A program made the position numbers and the translations under genes. DNA of 64,000 nucleotides from Aulostomus chinensis (taxonomy: Eukaryota > Chordata > Actinopteri > Syngnathiformes > Aulostomidae), in assembly GCA_037954235.1 (NCBI GenBank), contig JBBMOA010000004.1, positions 8,536,099 to 8,600,098 on the forward strand, given 5' to 3'. Each line of letters begins with the position of its first letter. The first letter of the stretch is position 1. Positions 10,401 to 21,600 of the stretch are shown here, one piece after another. The notes under the pieces were generated by a model. The model was not told the origin of the DNA. It saw only the letters and a program-made list of their open reading frames with translations, and did not search any database.

Positions 10401-13400
10401 TAACAGGAAGCAGACTGTCTCCAGGAGTGACAACTTCCTGTTCCTCCCTCTACTGCTGACTGATGGTTAACCATCACGTTGAACATTGACCCTGGTCCTT
10501 GTCTTCCAGGTGGAAGGAATCTTCTATGTTAACGATTCTCTGGAGAAGCTGATGTTCGAGGAGCTGAGGAACGCCTGTCGAGGAGGAGGTCAGAGGTCAC
10601 GTCGGGGCATCCTCACCTGCAGGTTTGAGCCTCTGATTAATTCCTGTCTTTATTCTCCCAGGCATTGGAGGGTTCCTTCCAGCCATGAAGCAGATTGGGA
10701 ATGTGGCTGCGCTGCCAGGGATTGTACACGTGAGTAATGCAGCTTATTGGACAGCTGACAGCAGGAAATGTGGTCATATGACCTCAACTGGACTCTGTGC
10801 CTCATCTCCCCACAGAGGTCCATCGGCCTCCCGGACGTCCACTCTGGATATGGGTTCGCAATTGGAAACATGGCGGCCTTCGACATGAATGACCCCAACG
10901 CCGTGGTTTCCCCAGGTACATGGTGATGATGGTGATGATGATGGTCATGATGATAGTGATAGTGATGGTGATGATGATGATGATGGTGATGGTGATGGTG
11001 ATGGTGGTGATGGTGATGGTGGTGATGGTGATGATGGTGGTGATGATGGTGATGATGATGATGGTGATGGTGATGGTGGTGATGGTGATGGTGATGATGG
11101 TGATGGTGATGGTGATGGTGATGATGGTGATGATGGTGGTGATGATGGTGATGATGGTGGTGGTGATGGTAATGATGGTGGTGATGATGATGGTGGTGAT
11201 GGTGGTGGTGATGATGATGGTGATGATGGTGGTGGTGATGGTAATGATGGTGGTAATGATGATGGTGATGATGGTGGTGGTGATGGTGATGATGGTGGTG
11301 ATGATGATGGTGATGGTGATGATGGTGGTGATGATGATGGTGATGATGGTGGTGGTGATGGTGATGATGGTGGTGGTGATGGTGATGATGGTGGTGATGA
11401 TGATGGTGATGGTGATGGTGATGGTGATGATGGTGGTGATGATGATGGTGATGATGATGATGATGGTGATGATGGTGGTGGTGATGGTGATGATGGTGGT
11501 GGTGATGGTGATGATGGTGATGATGGTGATGATGATGGTGATGATGGTGGTGATGATGATGGTGATGGTGGTGGTGATGGTGATGATGATGGTGATGATG
11601 GTGATGATGGTGGTGGTGATGGTGATGATGGTGGTGATGGTGGTGGTGATGGTGATGGTGATGGTGATGGTGATGATGGTGATGGTGATGATGGTGGTGG
11701 TGATGGTGGTGGTGATGATGATGGTGGTGGTGATGGTGGTGATGGTGATGGTGGTGATGGTGATGATGGTGGTGGTGATGATGGTGGTGATGGTGATAAT
11801 GATGGTGGTGATGGTGATGGTGGTGATGGTGGTGATGGTGATGATGGTGATGATGGTGATGGTGATGGTGATGATGGTGATGGTGATGATGGTGGTGGTG
11901 ATGGTGGTGGTGATGATGATGGTGGTGGTGATGGTGGTGATGGTGATGGTGGTGATGGTGATGATGGTGGTGGTGATGATGGTGGTGATGGTGATAATGA
12001 TGGTGATGATGGTGATGGTGGTGATGGTGATGATGGTGGTGGTGATGATGGTGGTGATGGTGATAATGATGATGGTGGTGGTGAACAACAAACGAATTGA
12101 TTTTTGTCAATCAATAAATTGTTGCACACCCTCAGCTTTTTTCTTCCTGACAATTATTTAGTAATTTATGTAATTTAATAAATGTCATTACAGTGTTGTA
12201 GTCACTTTTTGGGGATTTTCTTTTCAAATCATATTAATAAACAATTGCAATTTTTGTGATAAATGTTCAAGTGTTTCAGAAGAACAGTTGCATGTCTTTT
12301 GTATTAACTTGCTTGTTGCCTATTTGAAAGACATTTGTCAATTTCAAGAATAAAATTAGTTTCTTTAAAGAAAACGAGCACATTGACAGGTCCCTGAGAA
12401 CGAGCGTGTTGACAGTCCTAAGTGACCAGGAAATGAGCCCAACCATCACAGAACCACAGACCAGATGGTTGTTTTGAATCCTAATGATGCACTTCAACCT
12501 CGGATCAGCGAGGATGTCAGAGTGACCCCTGAATGACCCCTGGAAGTCACTGGACTTGACTCTTATAGGGTTGTGTGGTGCGTGTCTTGGCAGGCGGCGT
12601 CGGGTTTGACATCAACTGTGGCGTCCGGCTGCTGAGGACGAACCTGGATGAGAATGACGTCCAGCCGGTGAAGGAGCAGCTGGCTCAGTCGCTGTTTGAC
12701 CACATCCCAGTGGGAGTCGGGTCCAAGGGGGTCATCCCGATGGGAGCCAAGTGAGTTCAGGTCCTCGGGAAGTGAAGGGGCCACAGCGAAGCGTGATTGA
12801 CGTGGGGGTGCTGTGTGTGGGCAGGGACCTGGAGGAGGCGCTGGAGATGGGCGTGGACTGGTCGCTGAGGGAGGGCTATGCCTGGGCCGAGGACAAGGAG
12901 CACTGCGAGGAGTACGGCCGCATGCTGCAGGCCGACCCCAACAAGGTGTCCTCCAAGGCTAAGAAGAGAGGCCTGCCGCAGGTATCGCCATGGCGCCACA
13001 TTCACATCCTCACTCTTTGTCAGCTGACCTCACAGACACCACGGTAACAACCCGACATAGTCTCAGGAGCTTCTGCTTCTCTCAGAGGACCAAAACAGAT
13101 GACGTACAAACAGGAAGTGACCATGTCTTGTTTCCTTAAACTCAACACTTCCTGAAGCGCAGAGAGAGAGAGAGAAAATGTACGACAGGTAAAGGTGTGT
13201 TTGTGTTGAAGCTGGGGACGCTGGGAGCAGGAAACCACTATGCTGAGATCCAGGTGGTGGACGAAATCTACAACGACTACGCCGCCAAGAAGATGGGCAT
13301 CGACCACAGGGGTCAGGTGTGTGTGATGATCCACAGTGGCAGCAGGGGGCTGGGCCACCAGGTCGCCACAGGTAGGTACCAATCGAATGAGAACGATGTG

Positions 13401-15730
13401 TCTTGAGGAGTTTTGTTGGTAAAAGTCAAAAGTGATGAAATCCTGCCGGCAATCAAAGTGACAGTCGCTGAAAATGACCCATGGAGGTCACGACGCCATT
13501 AACCTGCGAACAGACGTCTACAGGGCGAACGCTGAAGGGCAAGAAACAGCCATTTTAAGAAATTACATCATTTTGGGGGGAAAAAACTACACCAAAAGAA
13601 CTTGTAGAAAGGTGCAGAATGGGAGTCTGAATTTACCAGAAAAAATATTGTAGTGGTGAAATAATTATTACAAATGATTATTGGGTCCAGATGTTGCTAA
13701 TATTTAGACTCCAAGCGGTTGAGGGTCTGTGAGGCAGCAGCACCAGCAGGCTGGTACCAGGTGTACCAGGTGTGTCCTGCCAGGAGCTCAGGAGCTGCCG
13801 GTGCTGATTCACCAGAGGAACGTGAGGCTTCGTTCCGTTGAAGTCTCCAAAACCGTCGGACCAAGAAAGCAGCGAGACGATACTGGTTCAGCAGCTCTAG
13901 GCTGGTCTGGGCTGGAGGACCAGAAGCACTGGACAGCCATGCTGAGGGTGCCACTTTCTGACGGACGGCTAAGCTAACGGTTGCGAATAAACTGTAGCAA
14001 TTGCGCAAGCTAGCAACTTCGGCCTCTGACAGGTTCATGTTGTTTCCGATTCTGTGTTGACATCATCACTATGGTGATGAGGTGGACCACATGACTTGTC
14101 TGTCTTATTCCTGCTATTCCACCTTTGATCTCGTGTGGTTAGTTGAGTTAACCTGGTAACCAGGAAACAAGATTAGTGCAGCAGGAGGGAGGGAGACACC
14201 TGCTGGCCAGGAGGTGGAGGTGGTGAGCACTGCACCTGTAACAGCATCATATGTAAGCTTACACTTGTGCTAACAGCTAGCCCTGCTCTGTAAATGCTAG
14301 CGAGTTCATGTCTGCTACATTTGCCTGGTGTTAGCGGCTGGCGAGCTTTCACTTCATTTTATGTCATCATGCTAATTGGTCAAACAAATACTGCTGGAGG
14401 TGGAAATCTGCTCCAATCAAGGTTTTCGTAGGTGTCACAGCCACAACAAACGTCTGTTTTATTGCAAATTTTTCAGGCGAAAAGTTTGTATTTGGTTTGG
14501 TCCAAAAATCAAAATCATGGCGGTTGCTATGACAACGGTTTGTCACACCAGTAAATGTCTTGTATGTCGGCTTTACAAGCAGTGGACACGCTGCTAACCG
14601 TTGTCGTGTGAGCTGACCCTTGACCTCAGACCAGCTTACTGATGTCCCTGATTATTGATAGATGCTCTCGTTGCCATGGAGAAGGCGATGAAGAGAGACA
14701 AGATCGTTGTGAACGATCGGCAGTTGGCCTGTGCTCGCATCACATCCCAGGAGGGACAGGACTACCTGAAGGGCATGGCAGCGGCGGGAAACTACGCTTG
14801 GGTCAACCGCTCATCAATGACCTTCCTCACCAGACAGGTGCAGGTGCAGCCGCCATCTTCACCGCACGCTGCTTGCTTCTGTCCATGCTAACGCACCCTC
14901 TGTCTTTCAGGCATTTTCCAAAGTGTTCGGCACCACACCGGACGATCTTGACATGCACGTCATTTATGATGTCTCCCACAACATTGCCAAAGTGGAGGAG
15001 CATGTGGTGGACGGCAAGCAGAGGACTCTGCTGGTTCACCGCAAAGGCTCCACCCGTGCGTTCCCCCCCCACCACCCCCTCATCCCAGTAGACTACCAGG
15101 TTGGTTCAGACTGGTACCGATTGACTTGTGATGCCATTGAAACGCTGCTGAGGTTTGACGGCTTCTCCCTCTCTGTTCAACCAGCTCACAGGTCAGCCGG
15201 TTCTGATCGGAGGGACGATGGGAACCTGCAGCTACGTCCTGACCGGCACCGAGCAAGGCATGACTGAGACATTCGGAACTACCTGTCACGGCGCGGTACG
15301 ACTTTAAAGGACCGCCATGTTCTCGTTTGTTCCCTCTGATGTTTTCTTATTGTTGATTGATGATCTTTGTGTCTTCGCTCAGGGTCGCGCTCTATCTCGA
15401 GCCAAGTCTCGCAGGAACTTGGACTTCCAGGACGTTCTGGACAAATTGGCTGACATGGGCATCGCCATCCGAGTGGCTTCACCCAAACTGGTCATGGAGG
15501 AGGTGAGCCAGCTGTTTGGAACCTGGCCAGCGTGTTCGGACGTGAACATCGAACTCTTTGTCATCTCGTGGTCATTTTCTGGTGGCAGAATATCATCTCG
15601 AATCTCGTGTTGCTTCTTTCAGGCTCCTGAATCGTACAAGAACGTGACGGATGTCGTCAACACGTGTCACGATGCTGGAATCAGCAAGAAGGCCATCAAA
15701 CTGAGGCCCATTGCTGTGATCAAAGGATGA
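7416..15730 (+). CDS. rtcb: RNA-splicing ligase RtcB, tRNA ligase complex catalytic subunit
   Basis: GTP- and Mn-dependent 3'-5' RNA ligase that joins tRNA exons after intron removal and ligates XBP1 mRNA in the unfolded protein response. Exons: 7416-7508, 10510-10588, 10662-10729, 10816-10915, 12594-12750, 12825-12981, 13212-13371, 14662-14837, 14911-15099, 15185-15295, 15383-15502, 15623-15730. The sum is 1518 nt, 505 codons plus TGA, with every phase consistent and all introns GT-AG. The length equals that recalled for human RTCB. Known active-site residues fall at the expected numbers: Asp119 and Cys122 (FDINCG), Asn226-His227 (GAGNHY), His259 (IHSGSRGLGH), His353 (DVSHN), and the guanylylated His428 (TTCHGAGR). 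The protein looks fully functional. Intron 1 carries a minisatellite and a LINE fragment. Intron 4 is filled by a trinucleotide-type array starting beside the donor site. The gene converges with XPOT. Confidence 0.98.
7612..8130 (+). repeat. Minisatellite in RTCB intron 1 (GTAGACGCGTAGAGG type)
   Basis: Tandem units alternate between about 18 bp (GGACGTAGACGCGTAGAG) and about 22 bp with an inserted GTAGGGAT or GTGGGGAT. Variants replace ACGCGT with ACGCCT, ACGTGT or ACGCAT. The array covers about 520 bp and is rich in CpG and ACGCGT hexamers. Confidence 0.9.
8443..9900 (-). mobile_element. Degenerate LINE reverse transcriptase fragment (CR1/Rex-like) in RTCB intron 1
   Basis: Minus-strand frames encode a non-LTR reverse transcriptase. 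The main frame (9705-8752) has YRPVALTSHIMKTLERLIL, FSDFSSAFDTI, GAPQGTVLSPFLFTLYTSDF and the active-site box FSDDSAVV (the family's usual F/YADD position). The upstream part continues in another frame from 9775 (VRRQLSRLHTGKASGPDGVSP). The C-terminal part continues in two further frames (YKYLGVYLDNKPDFS near 8870-8660, then RLNKLIRKAGDTGGV near 8681-8472). At least three frameshifts show it is dead. Family assignment to Rex1 or CR1-like is from memory of fish elements and uncertain. Confidence 0.8.
10030..10215 (-). mobile_element. Fish SINE/LINE-tail type repeat
   Basis: The stretch contains the widespread fish repeat pattern of a conserved GGGGCAGTTAGGGGTTCAGTG block, then CTTGCTCAAGGACACTT, and ends near ACCTCTGAGCCACGCCGCG, which resembles the tRNA-related head of a SINE in reverse orientation. 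It lies inside RTCB intron 1. Family is not assigned. Confidence 0.45.
10920..12085 (+). repeat. GATGGT-type array filling RTCB intron 4
   Basis: About 1.17 kb of GAT and GGT triplets in irregular order (GATGGTGATGATGGTGG and similar). It starts within about 6 bp of the intron 4 donor at 10916. Near its right part, longer blocks repeat about 186 bp apart, with GATAATGAT as a marker variant. The long acidic, histidine-rich and Ser/Pro-rich ORFs seen on both strands are products of triplet periodicity and are not genes. Confidence 0.97.
13372..14661. other. RTCB intron 7, no repeat or RNA gene recognised
   Basis: This is the second-longest single-copy intron stretch in RTCB. It contains a 113-codon minus-strand ORF (14038-13697, starting MNLSEAEVASLRNC) without recognisable domains. 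Nothing else could be supported. Confidence 0.4.
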
Positions 15731-15937
15731 AGCTGCCGCACAGCGGACTGAGCGCGTGAGCACGAGGCCACGAACACACAAGACGAGCAGAGGGCTTTCG
15801 CTCCCATTGGGTGAATACTTGCTTTTGAGCTCCTGGTCGATGAAGCAGCGTTGAGGTGATTTATGTTGTTAATTAAGAAACTTTGAGTTGAAGAGAAATT
15901 TTGTTTTGTTCCTTAAAAACGGATCCAAAAGACTAAA

Positions 15938-15943
15938 AATAAA
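15938..15943 (+). terminator. RTCB polyadenylation signal
   Basis: An AATAAA hexamer lies 208 bp after the RTCB stop codon in an A-rich 3' UTR. It is the first canonical signal downstream on the plus strand. Confidence 0.7.
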
Positions 15944-16352
15944 ATTTAACATCCGATGCACGCACACACACTCACCGGCCGGTCTCTTCTGTGCTACTGC
16001 TTTAATGGGAATACAAATTTATTTTTCCATATTCTCAAAACTCATTTGTGAAAATAAATTCCCATCGTCGTCAAACGAATTAAAATAACCAGTTCTTTCA
16101 CAACCGCCTCTTGCTGGTAAGCTGTCCTGGAACAGCTCTTCCTCGGCCTTTGAACATCTAGAAACCAGAGTCTGAACAAACCTGGACGCGACGGGACTCG
16201 TGGGGATGGAGGGGAACCGTCGACTTGGAGTTCTTGTGAAGCTCTGATGGAGACCGTGGGCCACCAAGGCAGGACGTCCAAGCTTTGCTGGTCTGAGAAT
16301 CTCAGCGTGTAAAAGTGAAGTCAAATTTGACACTGAGGCAGGCTTGTAACAC

Positions 16353-16358
16353 TTTATT
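16353..16358 (-). terminator. Possible distal XPOT polyadenylation signal
   Basis: TTTATT on the plus strand is AATAAA on the minus strand, 2.28 kb after the XPOT stop. If used, the XPOT 3' end lies within about 400 bp of the RTCB 3' end. A nearer alternative is at 17837-17842. Confidence 0.35.
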
Positions 16359-18638
16359 GGTTCTAACAGAAGGTTGATCATCAAATTAAATCAACAATTA
16401 CAGCGAAATGATGTGAAAATAACAAATAACTTAGGAAATATCTTCAGTGGGTGGCGACAGGGTTTGAGGGGTGTCGCCTGAGGGACACGTGAATCGTGAC
16501 ATCTTCAGCTCATGGACACAGGACCAAGTGACCCTAGACTGGAAGCCAGGGTGACTCCCGCACCAGTTTCAAGCCCCAAATGCTCTGCGAGTGTCAGACG
16601 TGTTAAGAACACGGAACTGAGGTGAGTATCAGGAGAGTGCTGGTGTGTGCTTTAGCACAGAGCTAAGCTAGGCTAACCTCACAACACAAGATTGTAATAC
16701 AGTGAACACGTCACTCTCAAAAATGAATTTTAGTAGACAGTGGAACATCCCACGATGCCTAGCCTAGCCTAGCCTAGCCTAGCCTTCAGACCGGAACTGC
16801 GAGCGAAGCAGAGCAGCTTCAAGTTTTACCTTTGTGAACAATTTCAACCAAATTAGCTTCCTGCTGTTAAGACTAACGTAGCTTACATAAAAATGTTCAT
16901 CTCTCCTCAGTTTTCAGTCATTCTACGGAAACATTAACCGCGTTTGAACATTTCAATAAACATTAGAAAAGTGTCACATTAGAAGGTTGCTGGACACTAA
17001 ATTTCAAAAACAACTTCGCTTTTGGTCTTCGTGTCAAGGTGGCGTCCGCCTGCGGCTCTGACGGCACAGGAAGCCGCGGCTCCTGCCACCTCCGACGCAC
17101 CGAGGAGCAGAAGAGAAGGCGGACGCTCAGGGTTGTTTGCCCTGGAACCTGTCGACAGAGGCAGACGACTGGGCACCAGGTTACAGGCCAGACATTTCAA
17201 ACCAAGCAACATAAATGATTACTTCATCATGGCGGCCACCGACGGACGCATTCTGTAGATCCGTTTCTTACTAATAAAGTCAAATCTACTTTGGAAGCCG
17301 CCGTCATCCAGACTAAGATCCTGGGGACCCTGTGATGATGTCATGACCCTGAACTCTTCCCCTTGTGAGTGGCAGCGCAGCAGAAAGTGAGCCTGAGTTT
17401 TCAACATTGGCAGGTGGATTGTTTGCGTGCGATGGTGGAGACTGAGCCGACACTAATGAGGGTCTTGGTTAGCAGGATGCTAACGTGCTGCAGTGGAATC
17501 AGGATCTGGGCTGAGCCGCACGCTTCACTGAGAAGAATTCTAAGCGCTCACGGATTCACCAACTCATCGCAAGCCAACATCACGACGTGGCTGATGGACT
17601 CCTCTCTCTCTGAGTGCGCGCTAGAAAAATACTCGTACCACCGAAGCACTTTACAAATCAAAACTGGAAATAAAAAAGTGGTTCTGAGTCGCAACTGAAG
17701 TCAGAAGTACTTCAGCCAAGGTGTCAGCACGAGGATTCCAACTTCCATCGCCTGCTTTTTTCCATTTGGACCAGAAGTGGACCTCCAGTTTCAGGGCGGT
17801 AATGAAAATTTGAAAAACTAAACTAAACCTTGAAACTTTATTTACATTTCTTTATCATTGTTCCTCCATCTCATGTTCATTTCCATCTGAAACCACCAGG
17901 CCAAAGCAATCCTTTTTTTTCAGGAAAAACAACTTCCATCACGATTAACCGTTCCTCCACACGGCGAGCAACCACGTGGTTCCCTCCCAACTTTACTTCC
18001 CACAACAGAGTAGTGAGTGATCATCGCCATGGCAACACTGCAATCATATTCAGCTGCTTGCATACAGGAAGATGAATGTGGAAACGCTGTGGACCGTGAG
18101 ACACTGCTGGCATTGAGCGCGCAGTGAGAACGTAACCACGAAGCATCCAGGAGCAACAGGGTCACACATCTAAGGGGGGGGAGCACTACAAACGCCAAAT
18201 CAACCCTCAAAGACATTAATGGTTCAGCCCTCATTAGTGTCCATTCTGATGCAACCGTGTCTAACATTGCGGATGGATTGGTACTTCCTGGCGCCGTGGG
18301 GATCCGGTGGTTCCAGGGTGACCAGCAAACATAGTGCAGATACTTTGTGTTTCTCCCACTGATCCGTTAACTTCTACCAGCTCCTCCCACGGGACACGGC
18401 ACAGTTGTCCATCCCCATCACGGGTCCCCGTGGACAGCTCGTCCTGCCGGCAGCCAGAGGCGTTTGTCCGCCCACAGCTGTGTGTCATGTGACCCGACAC
18501 AGACGCAGCTTTGTATGCATTTACTGTTTAAGTGCAAAAGCAGCTCCGATGAGAAGTTCCATGTTTAGTAGTGAAGTGGCTTATTCAACCACTTCCTGTG
18601 AAGTGTCCGGCCGTCCCATCAACTTCCTGGTGTAGCTC
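16359..18638 (-). other. XPOT 3' UTR / RTCB-XPOT intergenic region
   Basis: No coding similarity on either strand. A short CCTAG tandem run occurs at 16757-16783. Most of this stretch is probably 3' UTR of XPOT, depending on which polyadenylation signal is used. Confidence 0.4.
17837..17842 (-). terminator. Possible proximal XPOT polyadenylation signal
   Basis: AATAAA on the minus strand, about 800 bp after the XPOT stop codon, in a sequence reading GTAAATAAAGTTTCA. It is the first canonical hexamer I see downstream of XPOT. Confidence 0.5.
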
Positions 18639-21600
18639 CTACAGCTTCGCTCGCTGGAAGAATGCCTGGGGGGAGGGGGGGGTCATTAGCGGATGGAGAA
18701 ACTACAGAATCAGAATCTAAAAGCTGAAAATGACAAATCAACTCCAACCTTCATGTAGTTTTTCAGGACTTTGACGTCGGGCTGCTGGAGGACCTGACAC
18801 AGCTCCTGTTGGACCCAACACCAACATCATCGTCACGCAGTAGCGTGGAGAAGTGTGTTCACTGCCTGAAAACCTCCCCGCTGACAGTAAGACGCCTCCA
18901 AAACAGGTGTTCTACATTAGCAGTTAGCATTAGCATGCTGAATGTAAAATGGCGTAGTTGTGGCTCTTCTGCTGGTGGTGGTGGTGTAAAAATGAAGCCC
19001 CCTCATTACAAACCGCCGTGTTCCAACAGCACTTTAACTCAACACACTACATTTCCCACAGTGCCTGTATCTCCCCAAAGCCTGGTCTTCCAGCAGAAGT
19101 GGCATCTCACCTGAGAGATTTCTGGCGACACCTGAAGCGACGGTAGATATTCCTGCTGTAGGAACTGAATGAACTCTGGCCCCTGAAAGAAAACTGAAAT
19201 TTAACGATTCCCCCAGACAAAAAATCACCTGCGCTGAAATACGAGCTGCTCGTTTTACCCTTTTGAGATGAATCATTTTCAGTGTGACGGCACATTCGGA
19301 CAGCGTCTGGAAGACACGCCGGCACATGGCACAGGTGAGGGACTTGTTAAAACCCTTACTAGACTGAACTCCAGTAAAGGTACTTACCAAGACTGTCTGA
19401 GCATCAGAGAGGTCAAAGGTCGGCTTAAGAGGAGCCAGAAAACACGCAGGTACGATATGTTTGTAGATGAAGTCGGGGAAACCCACCATGCCGTCTTTCC
19501 CTCCTGCGGGCCGGACCAGAGCGCCGTCAGGAGAGAACCAGCAGCACAACACAACACATTCACAATCAGGTTGGGCTGGATGACCTCACCCCACAGCTCC
19601 ACCAGCTTGGCGAGGATGATGAAGCAGGTTTTCTGGGCAACGGGGTCAGGGAAGTCGACGGCGCCCTGGATGATGGTGAACACGACCCGCTCCATGTTCT
19701 CGGCTCCTGAACACACGGAAGATGTCGGTTTCTCACTATTTTTGAAACAACGTGAATGAAGATTGACAGAAGTTGCCAAGCTTGGTGTTTCTTTCAAATC
19801 ATGAGCATGACGTCAGCGTCCGTCCGGTCAGGCCGTCTCCTCTTATTCCACCTCGCCCTCCTGGCTCCGCCTACGGTAAAACATAGCCTTATCTTCACAG
19901 GTCAGTCACGAACTCACCCTGGTTGGTCATCACCTCGTTCATGCCACTTCCTGCGATGGTCTGGATGAAGCAGAAGTAGCTCCTCCGCAGCATCTGCTTC
20001 TCCAGCGCAGCTGCCTGATCGTTCTCCTCAGCCGGTCGGCCTAGAACCTCAAAGATGGCGAGCACCAGCGGCATGAAAACCTGCTGCAGGAAAGGGGACA
20101 CCTGCCGCTGCCATGGCAACAGGGGACACCAGGCCTGACATCAGCTGAGCAGATTCCCGTTTCCTGTCACGTGAATCTTCCATCCTGTTGCTTTGTGCTT
20201 CTGCTGCAGTGTAAATAAAGTTCATCCGTGAGGGCGCAACCAACCTTGAACTTGGCGGTGATCTGGCTGATGAGCGGGATGAACTCCTGCAGGTCTTTGG
20301 CCTCGCAGTCCTTCAGCATGTGCTCAGAGGCTGCAGGGATGAAGGGCAGCACCTCCTCCTCCAGGCAGATGATCATGCGGTGCAGGAAGGAGCGCACAGA
20401 GCTGCGCAGCACCCCCCGCTGGACAGGGCAGCTCAGCGCAGGCAGGAAGGTCTGCAGACAGTCGCGGTAGACCTCAGTGCAGCCGCACTGCTTCACCGTC
20501 TGCTTGTTGCTGAACGCTTTGCTGGTGCGACTGCAAATAGATCAGAAAGTTCAGAGACGAATCATCAGATACGGCGCACGGTCTGGACACGCGTCCCAGC
20601 ATGAGCCACCACCACAGACTGATGACATCACACCCAAACAACATGATGTCATCGAACCTAATCACGGAAGTTTGAGGGTGATGGATTTACTGTCTGTGGG
20701 GAACTTGGCTTCACTGTGAGGATGAGGAGGGTCACGATGAAGAGCTGCGACACTTGGGAGGCAACGATCCTGTGTGCGTGCCAGCTTGGAGGAAGTGGCG
20801 TGCATTTCCTCTGTTTCTAAATGAGGCTCCTGGACTTTCTTACGTTCCCCGGCTTCATTTATCTTTCAAACTTGCAATTCTCAGACTGCATCATTTCTCC
20901 AGGTTTTTCCTGAGGCCTCACAGCAGGGAATGGAATTCTGTCATGGTAACAGAAATGTTTACGTGACCTCACTCACCAAGGTTTGTCCAAGATGTCACCA
21001 TTTCCTCTTAAAAGCCTAAAAATCTTGGATAACTGCTAAGATTTGTCCTAAAATGTCACTAAGGTTTGTCTTCACCTGGCGAAGCCGACGGCATGGCTCA
21101 AACAGTCGGCGAGGGCGGCCTGCCTCTCCTCGTCAGTCTCCTGCAGCAGTTTGGCGAGCAGCAGGCGGAAGGCATCCATCAGCGGCGTCAGCAGGCTCCT
21201 CATCAGCACCTGTTTCCTCTCAACAGCGCACTCGCTGTTCACGATCAGCACGCCAGCCGTCTCAAACACAAACAGCTGGTCGTCACTGGTCAGCAGGGCC
21301 GGGAAGCCATTTTCCTGAAGAGAAGAGGAATTTAGCGTTGAGTACCAGGAGCAGCGGCGAGGAAACGAGATACGCCACAACGAACTCGTAATACAATGTA
21401 AGGAGGAGGTGGCAAGGGACCTCTTGTGTTTCGCTATTCACCAAAACCAATCAACGTGAGGGCTTCTGGCCACAGAGGTCATGTGATGTTGATACTCACA
21501 GGTGGAGAAAGCTCCAGCAGGTCCTGGATCCTGGTCAAGATGTCCTCGATGAACGCCGTCATATGTTTACTGTCAACAAAGACCAGCAGTAGCGTTAACG

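Noticed and set aside
10650..12161. Very long ORFs over RTCB intron 4 (486-codon poly-His, Asp/Gly-rich, Met/Val-rich, Ser/Pro-rich)
   Set aside because: All six frames are open because the sequence is built of GAT/GGT triplets. They lie in an intron between well-defined RTCB exons.
13697..14038. 113-codon minus-strand ORF inside RTCB intron 7 as a nested gene
   Set aside because: No recognisable domain, no clear promoter, and length within chance for GC-rich sequence.
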